DNA of 64,000 bases from Paraburkholderia podalyriae (GTDB taxonomy: Bacteria > Pseudomonadota > Gammaproteobacteria > Burkholderiales > Burkholderiaceae): contig NZ_VZQQ01000018.1 in assembly GCF_014397785.1 (NCBI RefSeq), positions 62,001-126,000 of the forward strand. The letters run 5' to 3'. The first letter of the stretch is position 1. Each line of letters starts with the position of its first letter. A model generated the notes under the pieces. That model did no database searches, was not told where the DNA came from, and saw only the letters and a list, made by a program, of their open reading frames with translations. The position numbers were made by a program, and so were the translations under genes. This document shows, piece after piece, positions 1 to 7,947 of this stretch.

Positions 1-261
1 ATGATAGTGATCGCACGCGACCGCGCCGGTGTCGCCGGCCAACACCTTGCCCGGTGTGGCCGAGTACGTGTCCCAGATCGACGGCAGGCGGCCGTCTTCG
101 TTGACCGCGCCTTCGATCTGATACGACGCGGTGGCCGCGCCGAGCAGAAAGTCCTTGCGCCACAGCGACGAATCGGCGGGCGGCGTGAAGGGATCGGTAT
201 GCGGGTCGCCGTGAGCGCTTGAATGGGCTGCGTCGATGACTGCCGATGCATCGTTTTCCAC
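1..261 (-). CDS. GH1 family beta-glucosidase, N-terminal part (cut by window edge)
   Basis: The first 87 codons are visible, reading off the left edge. After a hydrophilic leader of about 35 residues come FLLGAATASYQIEGA and PSIWDTYSATPGKV, which match the N-terminal signature of glycoside hydrolase family 1, then a conserved CDHYH. GH1 enzymes hydrolyse beta-linked glucosides in the cytoplasm; the catalytic glutamates would lie outside the window. The start is GTG with AGGAGAG about 8 nt upstream. The next ATG candidates lack a Shine-Dalgarno sequence. A perfect LacI-type palindrome lies 85 bp upstream, so repression by a LacI/PurR-family sugar sensor is likely. Confidence 0.85.
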   Translation of the reverse strand, partial: MENDASAVIDAAHSSAHGDPHTDPFTPPADSSLWRKDFLLGAATASYQIEGAVNEDGRLPSIWDTYSATPGKVLAGDTGAVACDHYH

Positions 262-345
262 GGATTCTCTCCTGCGATGAGGTCGTTGAACCGGGTGTGA
301 TGGAAGCTGAGGCGCTCGCGTTCGAGCTTACTGTGAACGCTTGAA

Positions 346-359
346 TGGAAGCGCTTCCA
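346..359. promoter_or_regulatory. LacI/GalR-family operator
   Basis: TGGAAGCGCTTCCA is a perfect 14-bp palindrome with the central CG typical of LacI/GalR operators (TGGAARCGYTTCCA). It lies upstream of the GH1 gene on the minus strand and nowhere near another start codon, so it probably controls that gene. The regulator is not in the window. Confidence 0.7.
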
Positions 360-552
360 CACCGACCAGCGAACGATAGCAGCGGGCGAATCCCAGCAGC
401 AATCCGGGTTTGTCTGGAGCGATTTCTGGCATGCGCGCGACGAGGATGCCGGGCGCATCGACGGCTATTCGACTGGAGCGTAGGGTTGCAGCTTGCGGGG
501 GGAAATGGGGGGCAGCCGTTCAGCGCAAAGTCTCAGATCGTCGGCAATCAGC

Positions 553-2071
553 TTATCCAGGCAAGGCGATCCGGTCCGCGGCGCAACGCAGGAACGCAAG
601 GCACTCCGCGGCGGGCAACGGCCGGCTCAACAGGAAGCCCTGCATTTGATCGCAGGCAAGTTCGCTGAGCGTGCGGAATTGCGACTCCGTCTCGACGCCC
701 TCCGCCACGACATCGATCTGCAACGCGCGCGCTAGCGTCACGACGGCGGACAGCAACGCGCCGCCCCGTTGGCCGTCGGCGTCGAGATCGCGCATGAACG
801 TGCCGTCAATCTTGATCTGGTCGAACCCGAAGCGCTGCAGATAGCAAAGGCTCGAATATCCGGTGCCGAAATCGTCGATGGCGACGGTATAACCGCGCGC
901 CTGCAGCGCTTCGATCGTGCGGCTCGTCTTCTCGATGTTCTGCATCGCTGTCGTTTCCGTAATCTCGAACATCAGGCGACACGGTTCGACGCCGGCTGCC
1001 CCGATCAGCGCATCGATGCGGGCCACCAGGTCCGGCACGCTGAACTGGATCGGCGAAAGGTTCACCGCCACGCAAACCGCGGGCAGCCCTTGCGCGTCCC
1101 ATAGCGCAATGTTGCGGCAGACTTCACGCAGCACCCAATCGCCGATCTCGACGATCAGGCCCGAGCGTTCCGCGATCGGGATGAATTCGAGCGGAGGAAT
1201 CTCGCCCAGTTCAGGATGACGCCAGCGGATCAGGGCTTCGACGCCAGTCACCGATTGCGATGCAACGCTGAACTTCGGCTGGAAAGACATACTGAGTTCG
1301 CCGTCGCTCAACGCACGATGCAGATCGCGCTGCAGGATCAGCGACTTGAGCGCGCTGCATTTCCGGCTCGAACATGCGGAACGTGTTGCGGCCGCTTTGC
1401 TTGGCGGCGTACATCGCGGCGTCCGCGCTATGCAGCAGTTCGTCCGCATTGTCGCCATCATGAGGGTAGATCGCTATGCCGATGCTCGCACTCACGCGCA
1501 GCGGCAAGCCGTTGACAACGATCTCCTGGCTCAGCCGCCGCAGCACGGCATTGGCGACCGCCGCGGCGGACGACGCATCGACCACGTCGTCGACCACGAT
1601 CACGAATTCATCTCCGCCCAGCCGCGCGACCATGTCGGTATGGCGCAGGTCGTGGCGCAATCGCTCGGCGCACACTTGCAGCAGATCGTCGCCGACGCGA
1701 TGGCCGAGCGAATCGTTGATTGACTTGAAGCCGTCGAGGTCGACGAAGAGCACGGCGAACGGCGATTCGCTGCGCGCGGATTCGGCGACCGCCTGTGCGA
1801 TGCGCAACGAGAGTTGCTGGCGGTTCGGCAGATTCGTCAGCGCGTCGTGCGTGCCGAGATAATGCAGTTGCCGGTTCGCGCGCTTGAGCGAGATGGAGAG
1901 GCTGCTCGTAAGAAAGCCGAGCAATGCGAGCGTACCCACTAGCACGGTGAACGAAGTCGCCGTGACCACGAGTCCGTCTCCGTTGAGTTCGCTGTGCGCG
2001 TTGGTCGCCGCACAGCCGAACCCGCGCGGCAAATCTGCCATGAGCAGAAATGCCGCAGCTATCAGAAACAC
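553..2071 (-). pseudogene. Broken MHYT-GGDEF-EAL c-di-GMP protein (frameshift, 5' truncation)
   Basis: Two overlapping reading frames form one protein. Frame 1 (2071 to about 1350) holds two hydrophobic segments and a GGDEF domain with an intact RLGGDEF and an I-site (RHTD). Frame 2 (about 1355 to 553) holds a complete EAL domain with EALIRW, DDFGTGYSS and EGVET. The switch near 1350-1354 is explained by one missing base between GC and CTC. The hydrophobic part before the GGDEF aligns only with the last segment of a seven-helix MHYT domain (compare the intact paralogue at 14508-16652), so the sensor is mostly lost. Start GTG 2071 or ATG 2041 would serve only the remnant. A sequencing error could explain the frameshift but not the missing MHYT helices. 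Confidence 0.75.
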
Positions 2072-2122
2072 CCAGAAACACCCGCATTCCGCTTCTATTT
2101 TTTATCGGGCGAATGCGCTCGA

Positions 2123-2278
2123 CTACGGCTTGTCGTCCTCGCGATCGGGGTCGACGGCGGGATCGAGCGGCGGTTCATCCGGGTCCTGCGATGGACCGAC
2201 GTCAGGCAAATCCGTCTGCACGACGTCGGACTGATCCGGGCGGATCGGGTTCTCGTCTTTGTTCGGTGCGGTGGCCAT
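2123..2278 (-). CDS. Small acidic hypothetical protein (51 aa)
   Basis: The start ATG at 2278 has GAGGAGAAGG immediately upstream, a strong ribosome binding site; a longer in-frame ATG at 2305 lacks one. The product is short, without membrane segments or signal peptide, and rich in Asp, Pro and Glu (repeated DP/DPD motifs towards the C-terminus), so probably disordered. I do not recognise a family. It lies just upstream of the broken GGDEF-EAL gene on the same strand. The good RBS and biased composition support it as a real gene, but evidence is thin. Confidence 0.5.
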   Translation of the reverse strand: MATAPNKDENPIRPDQSDVVQTDLPDVGPSQDPDEPPLDPAVDPDREDDKP

Positions 2279-2468
2279 GGCGCCTTCTCCTCGGTTCGTT
2301 GCCATACCTGATTCAAGAGCAAGTTCCGCTCCCGATCGAAAGGCGGCATACCCTTGCCGGTCGCGAATCGAAGCCCATTTGAGAACGGCTATGCCGATAA
2401 AGGCGAGAATAGCAACGCGACGACCACCCGCGACTGGTCGACTTCAACACCCGATCTGGAGGCCCTCC

Positions 2469-2852
2469 ATGAACGAAGAAGCGCTACGTGAAGCCTTGAA
2501 CGCACACTGGCGAGCGTCGGCGGACGGCGATCTCGACGCCGAACACGCTATCTACGATGACGATGCGATCTGCGACTATCCCCAATCAGGCGAGCGCATC
2601 CACGGACGAATCAATCTGCAGGCACTGCGCGGTCATCATCCCGGCAAGCCATCGGGTTTCGAGGTCAGGCGAATTCAAGGCAACGGCAATCTGTGGATAA
2701 CCGAGTACACCATCAACTATCAGGGGCGCATCGCTTACACGGTCAGCATGATGGAGTTCCGCGACGGCAAAGTGGTCCGCGAGACCCAATATTTCGCGGA
2801 CCCGTTCGAGGCACCGGATTGGCGCAGTCAATGGGTCGATCGGATCGGCTGA
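2469..2852 (+). CDS. SnoaL-like / NTF2-fold protein
   Basis: This 127-residue protein has the layout of the SnoaL-like NTF2 superfamily: an N-terminal helix with HWRASADGDLDAEHAIYDDDAICDYPQ, then GRINLQALRGHHP, and C-terminal beta strands with EFRDGKVVRETQYFADPFEAP, the usual closing motif. Members are small alpha+beta barrels that act as isomerases, cyclases or ligand-binding proteins; the substrate cannot be read from sequence. The ATG at 2469 is preceded by GGAGG about 8 nt away; the longer in-frame ORF from 2259 has no supporting RBS and overlaps the small acidic gene's promoter. Confidence 0.75.
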   Translation: MNEEALREALNAHWRASADGDLDAEHAIYDDDAICDYPQSGERIHGRINLQALRGHHPGKPSGFEVRRIQGNGNLWITEYTINYQGRIAYTVSMMEFRDGKVVRETQYFADPFEAPDWRSQWVDRIG

Positions 2853-2954
2853 AAAGCGTGTTGCGGCCGTGTAGGACCAAGGTCCGATTGATGAGAAACG
2901 CGCGCGTGCCACCATGTCTGCCAGGGCCGAAGCCCGAACTGACCGAGGTTCGCG

Positions 2955-3902
2955 ATGCGGCAGGCAAAGATCGTTATCGTCGGCGCCGGGCTTGTGGGGG
3001 GATCGGCCGCCCTGTTCGTGGCGTTGGCCATTCCGAGCGCGAAAGTCGTGATCATCGACGTCGCGCGGGTGCGCGCTGAAGGACAGGTTCTCGATCTCGC
3101 CCACGCCGCGGCATTCTGGGGGCACAGCCGTTTCCGGGCCGGGGACTACGAAGACGCGCGCGACGCCGACATCGTCGTGATCGCCGCTGGCGCCGGCGTC
3201 AAACCCGGGGAAACCCGTCTGCACCTTGCCAGAACCAATGCGGACATCGCGGCCGGAATTGTCGAGCGCATCGCACCGCTCGCGCCGCAAGCCATCTATC
3301 TGATCGCGACCAACCCGTGCGACGTGCTGACTGGCGCCGTTTACAGTCAACTGCGTTGCGTGCGCGAGCGCGTCATCAGCACCGGCACCTCGCTCGACAC
3401 CGGGCGGCTGCGCTCCCTGCTGTCCGAACGGCTCGGCGTGGTGGCATCCGCGATTCACGCTTATGTGCTCGGCGAGCACGGCGAATCGGCCGTGATCCAG
3501 TGGTCCGCCGCGACGGTCTGCGGCATGCCCCTCGAAACCTTCCTGACGAGGAACGGCAAGGAACTGGGCCCCGCCAGCAGGGATCTGATGCTGCGCTCCG
3601 TACACGAGGCGGCGAAGCTCATCAAGGAAGGCAAAGGCGCCACCCATTACGGCATCGCTAGCGCGATAGGAAGGATCTGCGAGGCCATCGTGCATGACAC
3701 CGATCTGATCCTCACGGTTGGCATCGTGCAGACCGAAGTGGAAGGCGTACCGGACGTGTGCGTGTCGCTGCCGATGGTCGTCAATGGCGCGGGCGCGCGG
3801 TTGATCGCCTATCCGGAACTCGACCCTGGCGAGCGGACAGCCCTGCTAGGCAGCGCGCGCATCGTCAAGGAGGCGACCGAAAACGTTCTCCACGAGCGGT
3901 GA
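2955..3902 (+). CDS. L-lactate/malate dehydrogenase-family 2-hydroxyacid dehydrogenase
   Basis: A 315-residue protein of the LDH/MDH superfamily: NAD-binding GAGLVGG near residue 10, Asp of the second strand (VVIIDVAR), ATNPCDVLT, the substrate-binding arginine in STGTSLDTGRLR and the catalytic histidine in GEHGES. It would oxidise or reduce a 2-hydroxy/2-oxo acid with NAD in the cytoplasm. The mobile-loop specificity residue, Gln102 in LDH and Arg in MDH, aligns with Val in AGVKPGETRL, so neither lactate nor malate is assured. It is followed 55 bp later by a DASS-type anion transporter, suggesting an uptake-plus-oxidation pair. Confidence 0.85.
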   Translation: MRQAKIVIVGAGLVGGSAALFVALAIPSAKVVIIDVARVRAEGQVLDLAHAAAFWGHSRFRAGDYEDARDADIVVIAAGAGVKPGETRLHLARTNADIAAGIVERIAPLAPQAIYLIATNPCDVLTGAVYSQLRCVRERVISTGTSLDTGRLRSLLSERLGVVASAIHAYVLGEHGESAVIQWSAATVCGMPLETFLTRNGKELGPASRDLMLRSVHEAAKLIKEGKGATHYGIASAIGRICEAIVHDTDLILTVGIVQTEVEGVPDVCVSLPMVVNGAGARLIAYPELDPGERTALLGSARIVKEATENVLHER

Positions 3903-3957
3903 CGCTTTCGCGCGCACTCCGCAAGCACCCAGCAACGCTGGCAAGCAGAGGTCCATC

Positions 3958-5436
3958 ATGGCTCCATCACCTGCCAAGGTTTCACAGCCCACCAGTTCCC
4001 CACCGACCTCGCCGAAGCCGTCGGTCGGACTGCCGGCCGGCGTCTGGAAATATCTCGTGCCGGTCGCGGTCGGCGTCGTGCTGTGGTTCCTGCCCGCGCC
4101 CGCCGGCCTTCAGCCCAAGGCGTGGCATATGTTCGCCGTGTTCGTCGCGACCATTGCCGGCATCATGACCGCACCGCTGCCGATGTCGGTGGTTGCCATC
4201 ATCGGTTCCACCATCGGCGTGCTCGTCGGCGTGCTGTCCTTTGCCGACGTCACCCGATCCACGGGCACTGACCTCGTATGGCTCGTGATGCTCGCGTTTT
4301 TCATTTCACGCGGCGTGATCAAGACCGGCCTTGGCCGCCGGATCGCGCTGCTGTTCATGCGATTGTTAGGGAAGCGAACGACGGGCCTCGGCTATGGGCT
4401 CGTGTTGACCGAACTGGTGATCTCCCCCGCCATGCCGAGCATCACCGCGCGCGCGGGCGGCGTGATGTTGCCGATCACGCGAGCGATTGCCGAAGTGCTA
4501 GGCAGCCACGCCGACGATCCGCAATCACGCGCGAAGGTGGGACGCTATCTGATTCTCTGCGCCTTCCACGCGAACATCATCACGGCGGGCATGTTCATCA
4601 CGGCAATGGCGGGCAATCCGCTCGCGGTCAAGCTCGCCGCGGACCAGGGCGTCTCGATCAGCTGGCTCGACTGGGCGGTGGCGGCATCCCTCCCCGGCCT
4701 GTTGTGCCTCGCCGTCATTCCGATCGCCATGTTATGGATCGCGCCGCCGCAGGTCAGACGCACCCCCGATGCCATCGACCTCGCGCAAAAAGAGCTCGCA
4801 ACGATGGGCCCGATTTCGGCCAGGGAAATCATCATGGCGGCTATCTTCGTCGGCTTGCTGGTGCTGTGGGTGTTCGGCGACGATCTCGGTGTAGGCGCGA
4901 CGCTCGCGGCGGCGATCGGCGTTTCGTTGCTGTTCATCAGCGGCGTGCTGACCTGGCAGGACGCGTTGAACGAAAAATCCGCCTGGGACACGATGATCTG
5001 GATTGGCCTGCTCATCATGCTGGCCTCCAAGCTCAACGAATATGGCATGGTGAGCTGGTTCGGCAAGGAATTCGGCGCGCACCTCGCGGGCTTCCCGAGG
5101 CTAGCCGTTTATATGCTGGTGGCGGCGATCTACGTTTATATTCACTACTTTTTCGCCAGCGCTACCGCGCATATCAGCGCTCTGTTTCCACTTTCCATGG
5201 CGCTGATGGTCGCCGCCGGCATCCCGCCCTTCGTCGCCGCGGTCGCCCTCGGGATTCTGAGCAACGTGAACGGTTGCCTGACCCAATACGGCATCGGCTC
5301 CGGTCCGGTCATGTTCGGCGCGGGTTATGTGACGCAGGGCGAATGGTGGAAGGCGGGTTTTCTGATGAGCCTCTTTTATATGGTTGCATGGCTGGTTGTC
5401 GGGCCGCTCTGGTGGAAGGTGCTCGGGCATATTTGA
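3958..5436 (+). CDS. DASS-family anion/dicarboxylate transporter
   Basis: A 492-residue integral membrane protein with about 12 hydrophobic segments. It carries the divalent anion:Na+ symporter (DASS/SLC13, CitT/YflS-like) features: a Pro-rich cytoplasmic N-terminus, two repeat-related halves, and the conserved TAHISALFPLSMA and SNVNGCLTQYGIGSGPVMFGAGYV segments near the C-terminus. Members import or exchange di- and tricarboxylates such as malate, 2-oxoglutarate, citrate or tartrate; the exact substrate is not readable. AGAGG precedes the ATG. It sits behind the 2-hydroxyacid dehydrogenase, which may act on its cargo. A decayed copy of its 3' end lies at 9090-9182. Confidence 0.88.
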   Translation: MAPSPAKVSQPTSSPPTSPKPSVGLPAGVWKYLVPVAVGVVLWFLPAPAGLQPKAWHMFAVFVATIAGIMTAPLPMSVVAIIGSTIGVLVGVLSFADVTRSTGTDLVWLVMLAFFISRGVIKTGLGRRIALLFMRLLGKRTTGLGYGLVLTELVISPAMPSITARAGGVMLPITRAIAEVLGSHADDPQSRAKVGRYLILCAFHANIITAGMFITAMAGNPLAVKLAADQGVSISWLDWAVAASLPGLLCLAVIPIAMLWIAPPQVRRTPDAIDLAQKELATMGPISAREIIMAAIFVGLLVLWVFGDDLGVGATLAAAIGVSLLFISGVLTWQDALNEKSAWDTMIWIGLLIMLASKLNEYGMVSWFGKEFGAHLAGFPRLAVYMLVAAIYVYIHYFFASATAHISALFPLSMALMVAAGIPPFVAAVALGILSNVNGCLTQYGIGSGPVMFGAGYVTQGEWWKAGFLMSLFYMVAWLVVGPLWWKVLGHI

Positions 5437-5533
5437 GCGATTCGCGCCGGGTCAGAAGGCCACGAAACTTTCGCTTGCAGATGCTGTATCGTGAGCGCCT
5501 TTGCCCTTGCACGGGTCCACGATCTCCATCTAG

Positions 5534-6001
5534 ATGTCTCAGATGATTCCACTGCACCGCGATCCCGCTTTCTATCAGCTCCTTGCCGACAGCTTCGCCA
5601 AACTGCTTGGTCGCCCCCTGGTGCCGCAGGCCATGCCCGTGGACGAAGCTACCGAATGGCTCTATGAGCGTGCCCCGTTCGCGGTACTCGCGCACAACAC
5701 CGATCCCGACCCGCTCTTTATTTACGGCAACATGGCCGCGCAGCGCCGCTTCGGATACAGCTGGGATGAAATCACCCGACTGCCGTCCCGACTTTCCGCC
5801 GAGGCCCCGAATCGCGAGGAGCGGCAGCAATTCCTGGCACGCGTGCAGCGGCTGGGCTACGAGGCGGGCTACAAGGGCGTGCGTGTCACCAAGTCAGGCC
5901 AGCGCTTCATCATCGAGGAAGCCACACTGTGGCAACTTCTCGACGCGGACGGCAAATTGCACGGCCAGGCCGTTGTCATCCCGCGGACGCGCGACATCTG
6001 A
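5534..6001 (+). CDS. MEKHLA-domain protein
   Basis: This 155-residue protein matches the stand-alone bacterial MEKHLA family throughout: YERAPFAVLAHNTDPDPLFIYGN, FGYSWDEITRLPSRLSAE and GYKGVRVTKSGQRF. MEKHLA is a PAS-like fold also found at the C-terminus of plant HD-ZIP III proteins; the bacterial role is unknown, presumably small-molecule or redox sensing in the cytoplasm. There is no attached output domain. It follows the DASS transporter by 97 bp on the same strand and converges on the decarboxylase-like gene. Confidence 0.85.
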   Translation: MSQMIPLHRDPAFYQLLADSFAKLLGRPLVPQAMPVDEATEWLYERAPFAVLAHNTDPDPLFIYGNMAAQRRFGYSWDEITRLPSRLSAEAPNREERQQFLARVQRLGYEAGYKGVRVTKSGQRFIIEEATLWQLLDADGKLHGQAVVIPRTRDI

Positions 6002-6038
6002 TCGCTACGCCGGGCGCACGTCGCCGCGCGTTCCCGTG

Positions 6039-6446
6039 CTACTCCCCGCTTTTCGCGGCAAACACTTCGTGTGCGGCGAACAATGCATTCAGTGCTGCCG
6101 GAAAGCCCGCATAAAGTGCCATCTGCATGAACACCTCAACGATCTCGTCGCGCGTGCAGCCGACGTTCAGTGCCGCCTCGATATGGACCTTCAATTGCGG
6201 TTGAGCATTGCCGAGCGCAGCCAAGGCCGCGATCGTCGCTATCTCGCGGGCGCGCAGATCGAGTTGCGGCCGACTATAGATGTCACCGAAGCCAAATTCG
6301 ATCAACAGGCGGCCGAAGTCTGGAGCGATAGGCGCCAGCGCTGCGACTACCTTCTCGCCGACTTCACCGTCGATCTCCCTCAGCTTTTGCCACCCCTGCG
6401 CGTAGCGGTCCTGGTTTGTGTGCGTTGTATTGAATCCGGTATCCAT
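6039..6446 (-). CDS. Carboxymuconolactone decarboxylase (CMD/AhpD-like) family protein
   Basis: A 135-residue all-alpha protein of the CMD family: a helix with LIEFGFGDIYSRPQLDLRAREIATIAALAALG, then HIEAALNVGCTRDEIVEVFMQMALYAGFPAALNAL. The single CT-type cysteine (VGCT) rather than CxxC favours a gamma-carboxymuconolactone decarboxylase-type protein over an AhpD peroxidase; members range from aromatic catabolism to unknown functions. AGGAAGAGG precedes the ATG at 6446. The gene overlaps the 3' end of the MerR gene by 67 bp on the same strand, so it is probably cotranscribed with and controlled by that regulator. Confidence 0.85.
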   Translation of the reverse strand: MDTGFNTTHTNQDRYAQGWQKLREIDGEVGEKVVAALAPIAPDFGRLLIEFGFGDIYSRPQLDLRAREIATIAALAALGNAQPQLKVHIEAALNVGCTRDEIVEVFMQMALYAGFPAALNALFAAHEVFAAKSGE

Positions 6447-6865
6447 GACGGGTCCTCTTCCTGTTGATGTGGTTGGAAACTGTCGTCATGTCGCGCTGCG
6501 TTCCTTGTGGCGGTCTCGTACCAGACGATCTTGTCCATGATTGCAGCAAGATTCGACTGCAGTTCAGCGATATGCACCAGGACCGTGTCTCGATGCTCAG
6601 CGAGCATCTCGCGCCGCGTATCGTACGTAGAGTCGCCTTGGGCGCGCAGCTCAGAGAAGACCTTTATCGAGGCTATCGGCATTCCCGTCGCCTTCAGGCG
6701 CATAACGAATTGCAGCCAGTCCAGATCGGCCGGCGAATACAGCCGGTGTCCGGCATCGGTTCGCCCGACTGCTCGCAGCAAGCCCGCTTGCTCGTAGTAA
6801 CGCAAGGTATGCGCGGAAACACCAGTGGCTGCGGCCACCTGACCGATCGTTAGCGATTTCGACAT
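6380..6865 (-). CDS. MerR-family transcriptional regulator
   Basis: A 161-residue protein with the N-terminal winged-helix of MerR: SLTIGQVAAATGVSAHTLRYYEQAGLL, then HRLYSPADLDWLQFVMRLKATGMPIA, followed by the antiparallel coiled coil (about residues 75-120). The C-terminal 40 residues are polar and lie over the start of the CMD gene; they contain no conserved cysteine set, so metal sensing is unlikely and an organic or redox signal is more plausible. It is the first gene of a two-gene operon. A perfect 22-bp palindrome just upstream (6883-6904) is the likely autoregulatory site. Confidence 0.88.
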   Translation of the reverse strand: MSKSLTIGQVAAATGVSAHTLRYYEQAGLLRAVGRTDAGHRLYSPADLDWLQFVMRLKATGMPIASIKVFSELRAQGDSTYDTRREMLAEHRDTVLVHIAELQSNLAAIMDKIVWYETATRNAARHDDSFQPHQQEEDPSWIPDSIQRTQTRTATRRGGKS

Positions 6866-6882
6866 GACGGACTCGAGGTTAG

Positions 6883-6904
6883 GACTTAGAGTGCACTCTA
6901 AGTC
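6883..6904. promoter_or_regulatory. MerR-type operator palindrome
   Basis: GACTTAGAGTG is followed immediately by its exact reverse complement CACTCTAAGTC, giving a perfect 22-bp dyad 18 bp upstream of the merR start. MerR regulators bind such dyads between -35 and -10 elements of their own operon. A second copy with a damaged left arm lies at 9314-9332. Confidence 0.75.
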
Positions 6905-6940
6905 AAGCGAAACGCGGTGTCAGCTAGCCATGCGCGAGCG

Positions 6941-7076
6941 CGGAAAAAAGCGCAGCAGTCGCGGCGAAGAAACTGCGTCGCCCGTTACCGGTAATCTGCC
7001 CATCACTCACCGCCAGTCGGGGCGGTACGGGCGAATGACCAAGATTGCGGCTTGTCACCGGTCGGGCGTCGCGGAC
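6941..7076. repeat. Island-flanking direct repeat, left copy
   Basis: This stretch, from GAAAAAAGCGCAGCAGTC to CACCGGTCGGGC and a terminal GCGGAC, recurs in the same orientation at 10044-10176. By-eye alignment leaves roughly 17 differences in 136 positions. No ORF is conserved in it. Together the copies bracket the low-GC effector-like cassette and a pseudogene fragment. Confidence 0.8.
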
Positions 7077-7377
7077 AGGCCACCACTGCCGCCGCTGCAC
7101 GATGTTGAAGCAAGCTGAACCGGGCCAAACGGCTCTATGCTTACCGGCATCGAGTTCTTCGGCGACGTCGCCTATGCTCAGTCGTGATGGTGCCGGTTCG
7201 TCGCGTGACTTCGCTTTGCATAGCCCCGCCGAAGCGGGGCGATTGAACGATCAACGAACGGCGAATGGCTCGGAACATGGAATTGGGAACCGCCTCGCAT
7301 CGCGAAGCATGAACTTCCACCCGTCGACGTATGGTCTTCTTTCAGTGCTAGTCTCACTGAAAACGTGTTTGTTGTTG
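7077..7377. other. Non-coding stretch downstream of the cassette
   Basis: No convincing coding frame is visible. The only structured element is the UUCG-looped hairpin at 7223-7240, which would terminate minus-strand transcription from the cassette. Confidence 0.6.
7223..7240 (-). terminator. GC hairpin with UUCG loop
   Basis: On the minus strand GCCCCGC, loop TTCG-type, then GCGGGGC forms a very stable stem-loop about 140 bp beyond the stop of the last cassette gene. There is no strong U-run, so it may be a terminator or a 3'-end stabilising hairpin. Confidence 0.5.
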
Positions 7378-7947
7378 TCACTCCGGTCGGTTTTTGGGGG
7401 CGGGAATTGGCACCACCCTAGAATGCGGAAGATGATCCGAATAGGCTTGCTTCGCTCGTCCGGCACCAGCGTCGTATCGGTAAATAATGTAGCGCTCAGG
7501 AGACTCGTTCCGCCCGCTATTGGGTATCAGTACGACTAGCCCTTTTGGATCAAGGTAGATGGCGGCGGGGCGTTCGCGCTCGGCGAAATCGACACGCTCC
7601 CATCGCCCCGATTTCGTGTTGTAGCGGATCGCAACGCCTTGGAGATAGTTCGATGTGAAGTCGCCGGATATCACGAATACGCGCTCCTTTGAACCGATAC
7701 ATGCCACCTGTATTCCATCGCCCCGCGATTGATCCTCGTCCCCCGCATAAAGGCGCACTGGCGCGGTGCTGTCCTTGCTAAGATAGAAAACCGCCGTGCC
7801 ATCTATGGGATGATCGCGCAGCAATGCGAGCGTATGACTTTGATCGCTCCCGAGTTCGCAACGCGTGACCATTTCCATACCGATAGCGGATTGCGAATCG
7901 GCGACGTAGCCAATACACAGGATCGCAATAAAGGCGGCTATTCTCAT
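7378..7947 (-). CDS. Exported hypothetical protein, candidate immunity protein
   Basis: A 189-residue protein beginning with a clear signal peptide (MRIAAFIAILCIGYVADSQSA), predicted to be periplasmic. The mature part is beta-rich with two cysteines (TRCELG, VACIGS) and repeated short strands (VFVISGDF, IRYNTKSGRWERVDF, YIIYRYD). I recognise no family. Its ATG overlaps the stop of the lysozyme-like gene (ATGA), so the two are translationally coupled, the usual arrangement of an effector and its immunity protein. A periplasmic inhibitor of a peptidoglycan hydrolase would need exactly such a signal peptide. This role is inference from context; GC content is lower than in neighbouring chromosomal genes. 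Confidence 0.6.
   Translation of the reverse strand: MRIAAFIAILCIGYVADSQSAIGMEMVTRCELGSDQSHTLALLRDHPIDGTAVFYLSKDSTAPVRLYAGDEDQSRGDGIQVACIGSKERVFVISGDFTSNYLQGVAIRYNTKSGRWERVDFAERERPAAIYLDPKGLVVLIPNSGRNESPERYIIYRYDAGAGRAKQAYSDHLPHSRVVPIPAPKNRPE

Noticed and set aside
1608..2087. A 159-residue minus-strand frame overlapping the GGDEF part of the broken gene
   Set aside because: It is an alternate frame over a recognisable GGDEF domain and shows only Arg/Ala-rich shadow composition.
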